This document shows, piece after piece, positions 1 through 5,870 of a DNA stretch of 5,995 nucleotides (its first letter is position 1; each line of letters starts with the position of its first letter). The notes beneath the pieces were generated by a model, which searched no databases, was not told the origin of the DNA, and saw only the letters and a program-made list of their open reading frames with translations. The stretch is from Burkholderiaceae bacterium. GTDB taxonomy: Bacteria; Pseudomonadota; Gammaproteobacteria; Burkholderiales; Burkholderiaceae_C. The position numbers and the translations under genes were made by a program. The stretch lies in assembly GCA_017853735.1 (NCBI GenBank), contig JAFMJA010000173.1, forward strand, positions 1-5,995. The letters run 5' to 3'.

Positions 1-682
1 ACACCGTGCCAAAGAGGGAGGAGCTCACCACCGCCACCTTACCCGGTCCGCCTGCGCTGCCACCTGTGATGGACAGCGCAAAGTCCATGAACAACTGGCC
101 AGTGCCACTTTTTTCCATAAAGGCGCCAAAGATGACAAACAGCATCACATAGGAGGCTGAAACACCCAGGGTGGAACCAAAAATGCCTTCTGTTGAAAGG
201 TAGAGTTGCTCCATCAGCACCGGGAACTTGACCTGGGTAAAGGCGGCGGCGTAGATCACAAACACCACGGCAGTCAGGGGCAGCGCCCAGCCAATCACCC
301 GGCGTGTGCCTTCGAGTACCACCAGGATCATGGTGATGGCAAAGAACATGTCCAAGGCAGTGAGGTCATCGATGTAGATGATCCGGTTCACAAAGGTCTG
401 GTAGTCCAGCAGGATGTGCAACACAGCAGCTAGACCCAGGCCCATCAAAAGCAGATCGCTGCCGCGCCAGATCAGCCCCGAACGACTGAGCGGGTAGAGC
501 AGGAAAACCAGGGCCAGTGCGAACATCAGGTGGATGCCGCGAAAGATCACTGCCTCGGGCGGGCCAAAGCCCGCCACATACATGTGGTAGAGCGACATGG
601 TGATCGCCAAGGCGGTCACCAGCCAGCGCAAGGCCCGCGCAGTCGGATCAATCGACTGGTTTTCGTCGGAGATGACTTGCAT
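1..682 (-). CDS. TRAP transporter permease, 4TM/12TM (DctQ-DctM) fusion, TAXI type; N-terminal part only
   Basis: This is the inner-membrane subunit of a TRAP transporter, which uses an ion gradient to import a solute delivered by a periplasmic receptor. I translated the reverse strand from the ATG at 682. It stays open for 227 codons and runs off the left edge, so the C-terminal part is missing (fused permeases are usually over 600 residues). Hydrophobic segments lie near residues 18-37, 48-66, 75-93, 110-124, 129-147 and 172-191. The first four resemble the small DctQ-like part. From about residue 167 the protein matches the start of the DctM-like part, with FGSTLGVSASYVMLFVIFG and then a GGPGKVAVVSSSLFG stretch (211-225) that is highly characteristic of TAXI fusion permeases. 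The start codon is 29 bp past the receptor stop codon. An in-frame TGA seven codons upstream limits alternatives. No strong Shine-Dalgarno precedes the ATG, so translation may be coupled to the receptor gene. Confidence 0.93.
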   Translation of the reverse strand, partial: MQVISDENQSIDPTARALRWLVTALAITMSLYHMYVAGFGPPEAVIFRGIHLMFALALVFLLYPLSRSGLIWRGSDLLLMGLGLAAVLHILLDYQTFVNRIIYIDDLTALDMFFAITMILVVLEGTRRVIGWALPLTAVVFVIYAAAFTQVKFPVLMEQLYLSTEGIFGSTLGVSASYVMLFVIFGAFMEKSGTGQLFMDFALSITGGSAGGPGKVAVVSSSLFGTV

Positions 683-708
683 CAGCTGCGGGGCACTTGC
701 TCAGCTGC
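675..708. repeat. Imperfect tandem duplication over the permease start codon
   Basis: ACTTGCATCAGCTGC (675-689) recurs as ACTTGCTCAGCTGC (695-708), 20 bp further on and differing by one missing A. Read on the minus strand, the copy nearer the permease carries its ATG. In the other copy the missing base turns CTGATGC into CTGAGC, which puts a TGA in the permease frame just upstream. The two CAGCTG cores could also pair as a 6-bp stem with a 13-nt loop in the mRNA, just before the start codon. The repeat is seen directly; its role in translation is a guess. Confidence 0.6.
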
Positions 709-711
709 GTT

Positions 712-1668
712 TCAAAGCGCGCCAACTTCCTTGTAATAGCGGGCGGCTCCTGCATGCAAGGGCACGCCAATATCCAAGGCCATCATCTTGGGAGTGAGTT
801 CGGAAATGGCCTTGTTGATCGTACTAATAGCTGGAATATTGGTCGCCATGGTTTTGGTCATTTCATAAACGGTTTTTTCATTCATGTCGCAGGCCACCAC
901 GATATGGGTCAGGTAGCCGATAGCGGGCACATCCTTGGTTTGCTTGGGATAGGTGCCGGCCTTGATGATCAGTCGGTTGTAGCCAGCGTTGGCTTTTTTC
1001 AGTGTATTCATGGTCATGTCGTCTACCGGCACCAGATCAATATCACGGGCGCTGGCCAGGTCCATCACCGAGGAGGCGGGCGAGGTGGTGCCCAGGGTGA
1101 ACACCTGGGCGTGACCATCCTTCATCAGCGAGACCGCATCGGTGTAGCTGGCCTGAAAACTGATCTTGCTCAGGGACTGGTAATCCATTTTGTTGAGTTT
1201 CAGCACTTCGCCAGTCAGCATTTCCGCCGTATTGCCGCGCGGTTGAGTCACGACTGATTTGCCTTTGATATCCGCAAATGACTGCACCTTGGCCGAAGAC
1301 AAAGCCACCACCTGGAAATACTGGGGATAGATATTGGCCATCTGGCAGACCTTGGTCACCGCTTGCTTGAAGGGCGGGCGACCTGCCACGCCGTCCACAG
1401 TGCTGCTGGAATTGCCAAAGCCGATCTGGGCCTTGCCGGTATCAATGCCCAACACATTGGCGATCCCAGCTCCCGGAGTTGAGGTGATCTGAAGACCTGG
1501 GACAGCTTTTTCCCACATGTTCTTCAGTGCACCACCCAATGGGACCCAGACGCCACCCTGCGGGCCAGTCATCAGGGTGACCTGCTGGGCTTGTGCGGTC
1601 ATGGCGCTGGCGCACAGGGCGATCAGCGCCGCTAAGGTCAGGCTCAGGCGACGGATTTGTTGGTTCAT
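712..1668 (-). CDS. TAXI-family TRAP transporter periplasmic solute receptor
   Basis: This is the extracytoplasmic binding protein that captures a small organic solute and hands it to the permease encoded just downstream. The protein has 318 residues, typical for the family. Residues 1-27 form a Sec signal peptide: a charged start (MNQQIRR), a hydrophobic core and an AQA|QQ cleavage site. The cysteine at 19 lacks a proper lipobox, so it is probably not a lipoprotein. Family hallmarks are TGPQGGVWVPLGGAL at 34-48, the STPGAGIANV region at 63-72, AQIGFGNSS at 80-88, a DIKGKSVVTQPRGNTAEML stretch at 133-151, and the C-terminal PLHAGAARYYKEVG at 303-316, which corresponds to the usual P-H-x-GA-x-x-Y-x-x-E-x-G ending. 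I chose the ATG at 1668 because AAGGAG lies 6 nt upstream and the signal peptide begins there. An in-frame ATG at 1719 would add 17 residues that are not signal-like. TAXI substrates known elsewhere include dicarboxylates and amino acids, but the ligand cannot be read from this sequence. Confidence 0.95.
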   Translation of the reverse strand: MNQQIRRLSLTLAALIALCASAMTAQAQQVTLMTGPQGGVWVPLGGALKNMWEKAVPGLQITSTPGAGIANVLGIDTGKAQIGFGNSSSTVDGVAGRPPFKQAVTKVCQMANIYPQYFQVVALSSAKVQSFADIKGKSVVTQPRGNTAEMLTGEVLKLNKMDYQSLSKISFQASYTDAVSLMKDGHAQVFTLGTTSPASSVMDLASARDIDLVPVDDMTMNTLKKANAGYNRLIIKAGTYPKQTKDVPAIGYLTHIVVACDMNEKTVYEMTKTMATNIPAISTINKAISELTPKMMALDIGVPLHAGAARYYKEVGAL

Positions 1669-1674
1669 GGGGTT

Positions 1675-1680
1675 CTCCTT
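1675..1680 (-). promoter_or_regulatory. Ribosome binding site of the TAXI receptor gene
   Basis: The minus strand reads AAGGAG six nucleotides before the ATG at 1668. This strong Shine-Dalgarno match decides the start codon in favour of the one that opens directly with a signal peptide. Confidence 0.85.
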
Positions 1681-1733
1681 TAAAAGCAATTGATCCAGCC
1701 AACTGGAGTCGGATGGCATGTTTGTTCAAATCT

Positions 1734-1739
1734 ATCCTA
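1734..1739 (-). promoter_or_regulatory. Possible -10 box of the TAXI operon, without a good -35
   Basis: The minus strand reads TAGGAT here, four of six matches to TATAAT, about 65 bp before the receptor start codon. The hexamer 17 bp further upstream (TATGGC) is a poor -35. If this is the promoter, the palindrome and repeats at 1763-1805 would sit at roughly -35 to -80, a usual place for an activator. This is inferred from spacing alone. Confidence 0.3.
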
Positions 1740-1762
1740 ACTCCAGGGCATCTGAGGCCATA

Positions 1763-1805
1763 TACGCAAAATCTCAGGGTAAGTACTTATGCGGTTTTTA
1801 CGCGG
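1763..1805. promoter_or_regulatory. Candidate operator: palindrome with phased TAYGCGG repeats
   Basis: A perfect 10-bp palindrome, TAAGTACTTA, lies at 1780-1789. TATGCGG at 1788-1794 and TACGCGG at 1799-1805 start 11 bp apart, about one helical turn, and a related TACGCAA lies at 1763-1769. The cluster is on the transporter side of the divergent region, upstream of a weak candidate -10 box. This is the kind of layout bound by a dimeric activator such as a response regulator. The motif is seen in the sequence; the binding protein is unknown. Confidence 0.45.
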
Positions 1806-1861
1806 CCCGAGCATTTGGCTCATTTTTCCGGATGGGCTTGTCACCGATGACCAGGACCCGG

Positions 1862-1936
1862 GGAACAGTGCCGCCTTGTCCATCTCTGTCAACGTGCTCA
1901 GCCAACAGATTTAACTGTGCTGACACAAACTGTTCC
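1862..1936. promoter_or_regulatory. Candidate regulatory region with inverted repeat GGAACAGT/ACTGTTCC
   Basis: GGAACAGT at 1862-1869 is exactly mirrored by ACTGTTCC at 1929-1936, with 59 bp between. Two related half-sites lie inside: AACAG at 1904-1908 and AACTGT at 1913-1918. The latter repeats 15 bp on at 1928-1933. The cluster ends about 65 bp before the kinase start codon, where an operator could act on the kinase promoter. An 8-bp match in this window could be chance. Confidence 0.3.
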
Positions 1937-1988
1937 GATTTTTTCCTAGTATCCCTTTTCATTCTGTGGTGACCTTAACCATGCTCCT

Positions 1989-1993
1989 GGAGG
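1989..1993 (+). promoter_or_regulatory. Ribosome binding site of the histidine kinase gene
   Basis: GGAGG lies 9 nt before the GTG at 2003 and 15 nt before the in-frame ATG at 2009. The spacing favours GTG as the start codon. No upstream in-frame alternative exists before the TAA at 1976. Confidence 0.7.
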
Positions 1994-2002
1994 TTCAAGC
2001 AC

Positions 2003-4111
2003 GTGGACATGTCGATTCGATTGGATAACCGCAATTGGTCCCGGGCTGGCTTCTGGTTTGGTCTGGCTTTGGTGATTGGCCTGGCTGCGGCTACTTTCGA
2101 CCTGCTTGACCAGCGCAACCAGGCACGATCCGAACAGGTCCAGCAACTGGCCACCTCCACCGACTTGTTGAGTGAGCATGTCTACCGTTCCCTCCAAATC
2201 CTGGACGGAACCCTGCTGAATGTGGTGGACAAGGTAAAACAGGAGGGGATGTCGGCGGTGAGCGGTGATGCCGGGCACGCCTATTTGCAGAGCCAGGTTC
2301 GCCATCTGAGTGGAAATGCCCAATTGCTGGCCTACGACCTGGCGGGAGTCACGCTGTCAGCCAGTGCAACGCGTGAGCCGCCCAGCTTCAATCCTTCAGA
2401 ACGTGATTACTTCAAGGCCTTGATGGCGGGGCAGCCTGAGCCTTATATCGATCGCGCCTTGCTGGGCAAAACCAGCCACAAATTCTTTTTCCCAATGGCG
2501 CGCAGGTTGGTTAACCAGAAGTCTGAGATGGTTGGCATCATCCAGCTGGGCGTCAACATGGACTATCTCAACCATGTGTTCAGGTTTGGTCAAGATCCCA
2601 ATAGCCAATCGGCCCTGATACGCAGGCAGGACGGCATCTTGGTCAGTTCAGCAGGGCCCACCCCCGAATTGATGGACCGGGTGATCTTGCCTCCCTCTGA
2701 GGTGGCACAACTGGGCCCTTTGTCAACGCCTCGGGTAGAGACTTTGAACATTCTGGGCGCACCGCAGTTGCTAGGGGTCCAAAGGGTGAAGGACTACGAC
2801 CTGCTGGTATTGCGCTGGAGCCAGACCCGGGCGCAGGAGTCGATGCTGGGTGCGACTCCGCTAGGACCCTGGATTCTGGCCTTTTTGCTGGGCCTTAGCG
2901 GTGTTTTGGGCCTGCGCGCCTGGCAGCGGGATGGCAAGGACCGGGACGCACTGCATGCGCAGGATCAGCTGCTGTTGAAAGAGCGCAATGATTTGCTGCA
3001 GCAGCAGGAAACCATTTACAAGAATGCCATGGTTTGCCTGGCAATTTTTGAAGGCCGCACCATCCGATGGATCAATCAGGGCAGTCTGGATCTGGTCGGA
3101 CGCAGTCCCCAGGAAATGATTGGGCAAAGCGCCCGTATCTTTTTTGCCACTGAAGAGTACTGGCGTGATCTGGGTCAGCGTACCTGGGCTGCAAACAGTG
3201 CCGGCAAGCCGTTTTCAGAAGAAATTCAGCTCCAGCACAAGGACGGCAGTATGCGCTGGGCCCATCTGAGCATGCGGGTGGTGGACCCGACGCAGCAGCC
3301 CATGCAGGCCGTGGCGGTGCTGACAGACCTGACCGAGCGAAAGCGCCTGGAAGACAAGCTCCGTTCTGCCATGGAGGCCGCTCAGCAGGCCGATGCCGCT
3401 AAAAGCGAGTTTTTGTCGATCGTCAGCCACGAGTTACGCACCCCTTTGAATGGGGTCATGGGCGGGCTGCAAACCCTGGGCTTCTTTATCAAGGATGCAA
3501 AACCGATGGAGTTGCTGCGCGCCAGCCGAGAAAGTGGCGAATTGCTGATGAACGCGATCAACGACCTGCTCGACTTCACCAAGATCGAGGCGGGCAAACT
3601 CGACCTGCATCCCGAGCCGACGCAACTGACAAACCTATGCAAAAGGCTGTCGAGCATGGCTCAGAACATTCCTCGCAACGATTCGGTGAAGCTGGAGTTC
3701 GAATGTGATCCAGCGCTTGAACAATGGGTGCAGGTAGATGGTCAGCGCTTGCGCCAGGTGATGAACAACCTGCTCAACAATGCTCTGAAATTCACCCATC
3801 AGGGCACAGTCTATGTGGCTGGGCGCATTGTGAGCCGTGAAAGGGACCGGTTGAATGTGCAACTGATCGTGCAGGACACCGGGATCGGCATGAGCCCGGA
3901 AACCATCAGCAAATTGTTTACGCCTTTTACCCAGGCCTCGGTTGGACTGCGCCGCAAATACGGCGGCACCGGATTGGGTTTGAGCATCTGTAAGCGCCTG
4001 CTCGATGCCATGGGAGGTGAGATCCATGTGCAAAGCCTGCCCGGTGTAGGCAGTACCTTTACCGTCACGTTGAATTTGCAGACCACTGACGTGCCAGTGA
4101 TGGCCAACTGA
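2003..4111 (+). CDS. Membrane sensor histidine kinase, Cache-PAS-HisKA-HATPase, no receiver domain
   Basis: This is an inner-membrane sensor that should autophosphorylate on a histidine in response to a periplasmic (and perhaps a PAS-detected) signal and pass the phosphate to a response regulator. It has 702 residues with a GTG start. TM1 is about 15-35. A periplasmic domain of about 250 residues follows; its SERDYFKALMAG (132-143) and GIIQLGVNMDYLNHVF (178-193) stretches are typical of Cache sensors. TM2 is about 285-304, followed by a probable coiled coil (about 305-340). A PAS domain covers about 338-445, with DLTERKRLEDKL at its end. HisKA carries SHELRTPLNG with phospho-acceptor His476. 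HATPase has the N box NNLLNNALKF (588-597), G1 DTGIGM (625-630), F box LFTPF (638-642) and G2 GGTGLGL (654-660), so all catalytic motifs are intact. This kinase type is often a hybrid with a C-terminal receiver, but the protein ends soon after the HATPase. The divergent TAXI operon is a plausible target (inference). Confidence 0.95.
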   Translation: MDMSIRLDNRNWSRAGFWFGLALVIGLAAATFDLLDQRNQARSEQVQQLATSTDLLSEHVYRSLQILDGTLLNVVDKVKQEGMSAVSGDAGHAYLQSQVRHLSGNAQLLAYDLAGVTLSASATREPPSFNPSERDYFKALMAGQPEPYIDRALLGKTSHKFFFPMARRLVNQKSEMVGIIQLGVNMDYLNHVFRFGQDPNSQSALIRRQDGILVSSAGPTPELMDRVILPPSEVAQLGPLSTPRVETLNILGAPQLLGVQRVKDYDLLVLRWSQTRAQESMLGATPLGPWILAFLLGLSGVLGLRAWQRDGKDRDALHAQDQLLLKERNDLLQQQETIYKNAMVCLAIFEGRTIRWINQGSLDLVGRSPQEMIGQSARIFFATEEYWRDLGQRTWAANSAGKPFSEEIQLQHKDGSMRWAHLSMRVVDPTQQPMQAVAVLTDLTERKRLEDKLRSAMEAAQQADAAKSEFLSIVSHELRTPLNGVMGGLQTLGFFIKDAKPMELLRASRESGELLMNAINDLLDFTKIEAGKLDLHPEPTQLTNLCKRLSSMAQNIPRNDSVKLEFECDPALEQWVQVDGQRLRQVMNNLLNNALKFTHQGTVYVAGRIVSRERDRLNVQLIVQDTGIGMSPETISKLFTPFTQASVGLRRKYGGTGLGLSICKRLLDAMGGEIHVQSLPGVGSTFTVTLNLQTTDVPVMAN

Positions 4112-4123
4112 TCCTTTCAGTTG
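4105..4123. terminator. Stem-loop at the convergent gene junction, possible bidirectional terminator
   Basis: CAACTGA (4105-4111) and TCAGTTG (4117-4123) form a perfect 7-bp stem with a TCCTT loop. The left arm includes the kinase stop codon, and the hairpin falls between two convergent genes whose stops are 26 bp apart. Position suits a terminator for both, but neither strand shows a following T-run and the stem is only three GC pairs strong. It may instead slow or protect transcript ends, or be chance. Confidence 0.35.
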
Positions 4124-4137
4124 CTGGTCTGGGTCTG

Positions 4138-5802
4138 TCAGCGTGCCTCCTGCAGGCCTGCAAACACTCCTTCGGCATACACAGCACGGCCGCCCACCAG
4201 GGTGAGCAGGGCGTGGATGGTGCTGATTTCATCCACCGGCACGCTCAGGTAGTCCTTGCTCAGCACGGCCAGATCGGCCAGCTTGCCAAGTTCAAGCGTA
4301 CCGCGGCGTGCATCATCATGGGCCAGCCAGGCGCTGCCATGGGTGTACATACGCAATGCTTCCATGCGGCTGGGCGTTTCCTCCGGGCCGCGCAGGGGCA
4401 CCCCTCCGGCTGACTTGCCGTCCAGCATCCAGCGCAGGGCAACAAAGGGGCTGTAGTTGGCGACGCGGTGGGCGTCGGTTCCTGCCCCAACGACAACGCC
4501 GACCCTGAGGGCTGTACGCATGGGGGGCATGCGCTTCAGGGCAAGCTCACCTCGCTCCTTCAGTTCGCGTTCACCATCGTAGAACATGGCATCCTGCATG
4601 GCCCAGCCAACACCCAAGGCCTTCATGCGGGCAAAGCTGGCCTCGCTGCCGTCATTCAAATGCGCGATCGACCAGCGCAGTGGCGCTATCGGTATTTCCC
4701 GGTTGACCCGCTCAAACACATCGAGCAAATGGTGCAGCGAGGCGTCTTTGTGCCAATGCTGGGTCAGGGTCAGGCCGCGCTCGGCCGCCCACCTGGCGGC
4801 CAGGTAAAACTGCTCCTTGTCCGCCTCGCTGGGCTTGTCATTGTTGTACATGCCAAAGGTGACCCGCTCCCCGATGCCGTTGAAACGCAGCATATCGTCG
4901 CCAAAGCCCATGGGCAGCAGCTGGGTCAGTTCCTTGAATTCGGCCAGTTCCTGGCCGCGTTTTTGCGAGAAATAGCTGTAGTTCACCCGCAGGCTGAGTG
5001 CTTTCTCGCGCCAAACCTGAAACAGGGGGGCGTATTCAGCCGGTGTCATGTTGAAGCCGCCCGGATCAATCAGACCAGTGAGGCCCTGGCGATTGAGTTC
5101 GCGGAAAAATTTGCGCGTGCTGTCGACCTTCTGGGCAAAGCTGGGCGCTGGCAATTTGTCAAACAGGGGAACAATACCGCCCACAATGGCACCAGTGGGT
5201 TGGCCGTTGGCATCGCGTACAAACTTGCCGCCGCCCGGCAAATCACTTTCAGCCTTGATGCCCAATGCCTGATAGGCCAGCGGGGTGAGCATGGCCCAGC
5301 CGTACATCCACTGCACATAGACCGGGTTATCCGGTGCGGCGGCCAGCAGTTCAGCCTGGGTCGGGCGACGACGCTCCTTGAACTGCTCGTCAGTCCAGCC
5401 GCCTGCCACAATCAGCCACTGCCCCGGCTTGGCCGCGCGTGCGGCAGTGCGCAAACGGTCCAATGCCTCTTGCACCGAGGCAGCGCCAAACCAATGCACT
5501 TCGGTGCCGTAGCTGAGCGCGGCACGGATCGCATGGATATGCGAATCAATCAGCCCGGGTATCACGGTACGCCCGCCCAGGTCGACCACCCGGGTGCCTG
5601 AACTGGCCAGTCGCCTCAGGTCATTGCTGGTGCCCAGTGCCACGATGCGCCCATCGCCTACCGCCAGGGCCTCATGCGTCGTGCCACGCGTATCGGCAGT
5701 CACGATCTTGCCGTTGAGCAGCAATGTATCGATCTTTTGCGCAGCAGCATGCAGGCAAAGACCGAGCGACAAGAAAAGGGGGAACAGAAAGCGCATGAAC
5801 AT
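4138..5802 (-). CDS. Exported amidohydrolase, YtcJ-like (Amidohydro_3) family
   Basis: This is a metal-dependent hydrolase of the amidohydrolase superfamily, predicted to act on an amide or similar bond in the periplasm; the substrate is unknown. It has 554 residues, normal for the YtcJ-like group. Residues 1-21 are a Sec signal peptide (MFMRFLFPLFLSLGLCLHAAA|QK). A small beta-sandwich segment with NGKIVTAD (30-37) and VGDGRIVALG (48-57) leads to the metal-binding HxH in PGLIDSHIHAIR (His88, His90). Later motifs are GGWTDEQF (134-141), QHWHKD (348-353), SIAHLND (378-384) and GAGTDAHR (439-446). The C-terminal GTLELGKLADLAVLSKD (501-517) is typical of the superfamily. Several motifs depart from the usual family forms (HAIGD, EHAQ, GSDxP), suggesting a distinct subgroup. 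I chose the ATG at 5802 because GGAGA lies 5 nt upstream and the signal peptide starts there. The frame continues upstream without a stop (a TTG at 5895 is possible), but those residues are not signal-like. The gene converges on the histidine kinase gene. Confidence 0.9.
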   Translation of the reverse strand: MFMRFLFPLFLSLGLCLHAAAQKIDTLLLNGKIVTADTRGTTHEALAVGDGRIVALGTSNDLRRLASSGTRVVDLGGRTVIPGLIDSHIHAIRAALSYGTEVHWFGAASVQEALDRLRTAARAAKPGQWLIVAGGWTDEQFKERRRPTQAELLAAAPDNPVYVQWMYGWAMLTPLAYQALGIKAESDLPGGGKFVRDANGQPTGAIVGGIVPLFDKLPAPSFAQKVDSTRKFFRELNRQGLTGLIDPGGFNMTPAEYAPLFQVWREKALSLRVNYSYFSQKRGQELAEFKELTQLLPMGFGDDMLRFNGIGERVTFGMYNNDKPSEADKEQFYLAARWAAERGLTLTQHWHKDASLHHLLDVFERVNREIPIAPLRWSIAHLNDGSEASFARMKALGVGWAMQDAMFYDGERELKERGELALKRMPPMRTALRVGVVVGAGTDAHRVANYSPFVALRWMLDGKSAGGVPLRGPEETPSRMEALRMYTHGSAWLAHDDARRGTLELGKLADLAVLSKDYLSVPVDEISTIHALLTLVGGRAVYAEGVFAGLQEAR

Positions 5803-5807
5803 TGTTG

Positions 5808-5812
5808 TCTCC
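5808..5812 (-). promoter_or_regulatory. Ribosome binding site of the amidohydrolase gene
   Basis: The minus strand reads GGAGA five nucleotides before the ATG at 5802, and 11 before a second in-frame ATG at 5796. It supports the ATG at 5802 over the possible upstream TTG start. Confidence 0.6.
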
Positions 5813-5841
5813 AGATACCAGGATGATTTGGCTCGGCAGGG

Positions 5842-5870
5842 ATCATCGTCTTTTTGCCGTACTTGAGCAA
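5842..5870 (-). promoter_or_regulatory. Possible sigma-70 promoter of the amidohydrolase gene
   Basis: On the minus strand TTGCTC (5865-5870) and GATGAT (5842-5847) are separated by 17 bp. The -10 matches four of six consensus bases and the -35 matches the TTG core only. Transcription would start near 5835, leaving a leader of about 30 nt. Both boxes are weak, so this is only a candidate. The rest of 5803-5995 shows no gene I can support. Confidence 0.28.

Larger units (their letters stand above)
1669..2002. other. Divergent intergenic region between the TAXI operon and the histidine kinase
   Basis: This 334-bp region separates two genes transcribed away from each other and must hold both promoters. 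I find no convincing gene in it. A plus-strand reading frame (1718-1972) has no well-placed ribosome site and no recognisable protein character. On the transporter side are a 10-bp palindrome and TAYGCGG repeats (about 1763-1805). On the kinase side are an 8-bp inverted repeat and further ACTGT-like half-sites (1862-1936). For the kinase, TAGTAT at 1947-1952 is a possible -10 box, but the CTGACA at 1920-1925 is 21 bp away, too far for a standard -35, so no kinase promoter is claimed. Confidence 0.7.

Noticed and set aside
697..1257. Plus-strand 186-codon reading frame opposite the TAXI receptor gene
   Set aside because: The translation is Gly/His rich with no recognisable domain, as expected from the antisense of a well-supported receptor gene.
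1718..1972. Plus-strand 84-codon reading frame in the divergent intergenic region
   Set aside because: It has no well-placed ribosome site, its composition is not protein-like (Cys, Ser and Arg rich, no domain), and it overlaps the candidate regulatory motifs.
1981..2028. 15-codon reading frame starting ATG just before and overlapping the kinase start, a possible leader peptide
   Set aside because: It has no good ribosome site of its own, no run of regulatory codons and no attenuator-like hairpins around it; most likely chance.
4468..5601. Plus-strand 377-codon reading frame opposite the amidohydrolase gene
   Set aside because: It lies wholly antisense to a clear enzyme gene with intact motifs. 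Its translation shows no recognisable domain, and long antisense frames are common in GC-rich genes.
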